From an uncultured Erysipelotrichaceae bacterium (lineage in GTDB: Bacteria; Bacillota_I; Bacilli_A; RF39; UBA660): a DNA stretch of 31,756 nucleotides. The position numbers were made by a program, and so were the translations under genes. The stretch is taken from the NCBI GenBank assembly GCA_902783915.1, contig CACZSX010000008.1, positions 1 to 31,756 of the forward strand. The letters run 5' to 3'. This document shows positions 30,922-31,756 of the stretch, one piece after another. Under the pieces are notes generated by a model. It did not search any database. It was not told the DNA's origin and saw only the letters and a program-made list of their open reading frames with translations. The first letter of the stretch is position 1, and each line of letters opens with the position of its first letter.

Positions 30922-31756
30922 TTACTTCAATATATTATCTAAATCTTCCTCGTTCCAAATTGTAATACCTAATTCTTTAGCTTTATCGTATTTACTACCA
31001 GGATCATTGCCTACTATTACTACATCAGTTTTTTTACTTACAGAACCTGATACATTACCACCATTAGTTTCCAATATTTCTTTTATTTCATCTCTTGGTC
31101 TACTAAGAGTCCCTGTTATTACAAATGTTTTACCAGTTATATTTTCATTATTTATTATTTCTGTATTACCAATATAATTCATATTTATTCCATATTCTTT
31201 TAATTTGTTTATTTCTTCAATATTTTTATCGTTACTAAAATATTTTAAAATACTTTCTGCAATTATATCACCTATATCATGAATACTACTTAATTCTTCT
31301 TTACTAGTATTAATTAAGTTATCCATAGTTAAATAATGTTTAGCAAGTATTTTGGCTGTTTTACTACCTACTTGTCTTATACCAAGCCCAAATATTAATC
31401 TTTCTAATGAATTTGATTTAGAATTTTCTATTGCATCTAACATATTAGTTACAGACTTATCTCCATAACCTTCTAATTCCATAATATCTTTCTTATATTT
31501 ACTTAAATTATATATATCGCTTATTTTAGATATATATTTTAAATTATATAAATCTTCTACTATAGCATCTCCTAACCCATCAATATTCATTGCGTCTCTT
31601 GATACATAGTGCGTTAAAGATTCTATTTTTCTTGCTGGGCAATGTTCATTTGGGCAAAAATAATCAGCTTCATCTTCTTTTTTTACTAAATAACTATCAC
31701 ATATAGGGCATTTAGTAATCATTTTAAAATCTATTTCATTACCAGTTCTTCTCTCA
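30922..31756 (-). CDS. ligA: NAD-dependent DNA ligase, C-terminal part (5' end beyond window)
   Basis: LigA seals nicks in replication and repair. The frame is open to the window edge, giving about 277 visible residues of a protein usually near 670. Visible parts: the end of the OB region (ERRTGNEIDFKM), a four-Cys zinc finger (CPICD ... CPNEHCPAR), helix-hairpin-helix repeats (INIDGLGDAIVEDLYNL, LEGYGDKSVTNML, IFGLGIRQVGSKTAKILAKHY, IHDIGDIIAESIL) and the C-terminal BRCT domain (GKTFVITGTLSRPRDEIK through DVVIVGNDPGSKYDKAKELGI). An ATG at 31722 is internal and not the real start. Confidence 0.96.
   Translation of the reverse strand, partial: ERRTGNEIDFKMITKCPICDSYLVKKEDEADYFCPNEHCPARKIESLTHYVSRDAMNIDGLGDAIVEDLYNLKYISKISDIYNLSKYKKDIMELEGYGDKSVTNMLDAIENSKSNSLERLIFGLGIRQVGSKTAKILAKHYLTMDNLINTSKEELSSIHDIGDIIAESILKYFSNDKNIEEINKLKEYGINMNYIGNTEIINNENITGKTFVITGTLSRPRDEIKEILETNGGNVSGSVSKKTDVVIVGNDPGSKYDKAKELGITIWNEEDLDNILK

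Noticed and set aside
31720..31722. ATG that could start a short 266-residue ligase fragment
   Set aside because: The frame stays open upstream to the window edge with ligase-like residues (ERRTGNEIDF), so this is an internal Met of a full ligA.

Overview
This window comes from an AT-rich bacterium (about 70% A+T by eye) of the Bacillota, most likely the Bacilli/Erysipelotrichia/RF39-type (Mollicutes-related) branch. The reasons are GatCAB amidotransferase, a T-box in front of pheST, a ComK-family protein, WXG100-like proteins, LemA with a DUF2207 protein, and strong SD sequences (AGGAGG). TGA is used as a stop and Trp is TGG, so this is not the Mycoplasma/Spiroplasma code. The exact lineage is inference. 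All genes lie on the minus strand and are tightly packed, with no gene-free stretch above about 300 bp. Both ends are cut inside genes: ligA (5' end missing, right edge) and pnp (3' end missing, left edge).

Reading in the direction of transcription (right to left): (1) the 3' part of ligA and a membrane-anchored beta-propeller/glycosidase-like protein (31756-29823). (2) A surface-polysaccharide cluster (29764-21633): ugd (UDP-glucuronate supply), a TagO/WecA-type lipid carrier glycosyl-1-phosphate transferase, a Wzy-like polymerase fused to an Alg14-like subunit, its Alg13-like partner, a Wzx flippase, a GT4 glycosyltransferase and wecB (UDP-ManNAc supply). (3) Translation genes: frr, then pheS-pheT behind a T-box riboswitch. 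(4) lemA plus a DUF2207 Gly-rich membrane protein, a short comK homologue, and a Lys/Ala/Pro-repeat protein with a C-terminal membrane helix. (5) gatC-gatA-gatB. (6) An overlapping three-gene operon: a small membrane protein, a receptor with two SBP-like domains and a degenerate GGDEF domain, and a YihY-family membrane protein. (7) An extracellular B-repeat (InlB/Flg_new-like) protein, a small membrane protein with a dGTPase-type HD hydrolase, a four-gene cluster of WXG100/ESX-like proteins, then rpsO and pnp.

Most transcription units can be delimited by eye: hairpin plus T-tract terminators alternate with recognisable -35/-10 pairs or extended -10 promoters. At rpsO/pnp and lemA/DUF2207 the terminator hairpin overlaps the upstream stop codon and abuts the next SD with no room for a second promoter, so it probably acts as an attenuator.

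Points most worth a second look: the Wzy-Alg14 fusion next to a separate Alg13-like subunit; the orphan ESX-like cluster with a glycine-zipper-like fourth protein; a ComK homologue ending where the MecA-binding tail of Bacillus ComK would begin, with a 19-bp-period duplicated element before it; the GGDEF receptor with a DGNEF active-site motif and an inverted repeat over its promoter; a possible SD-sequestering leader on rpsO; and the cationic tail-anchored repeat protein.
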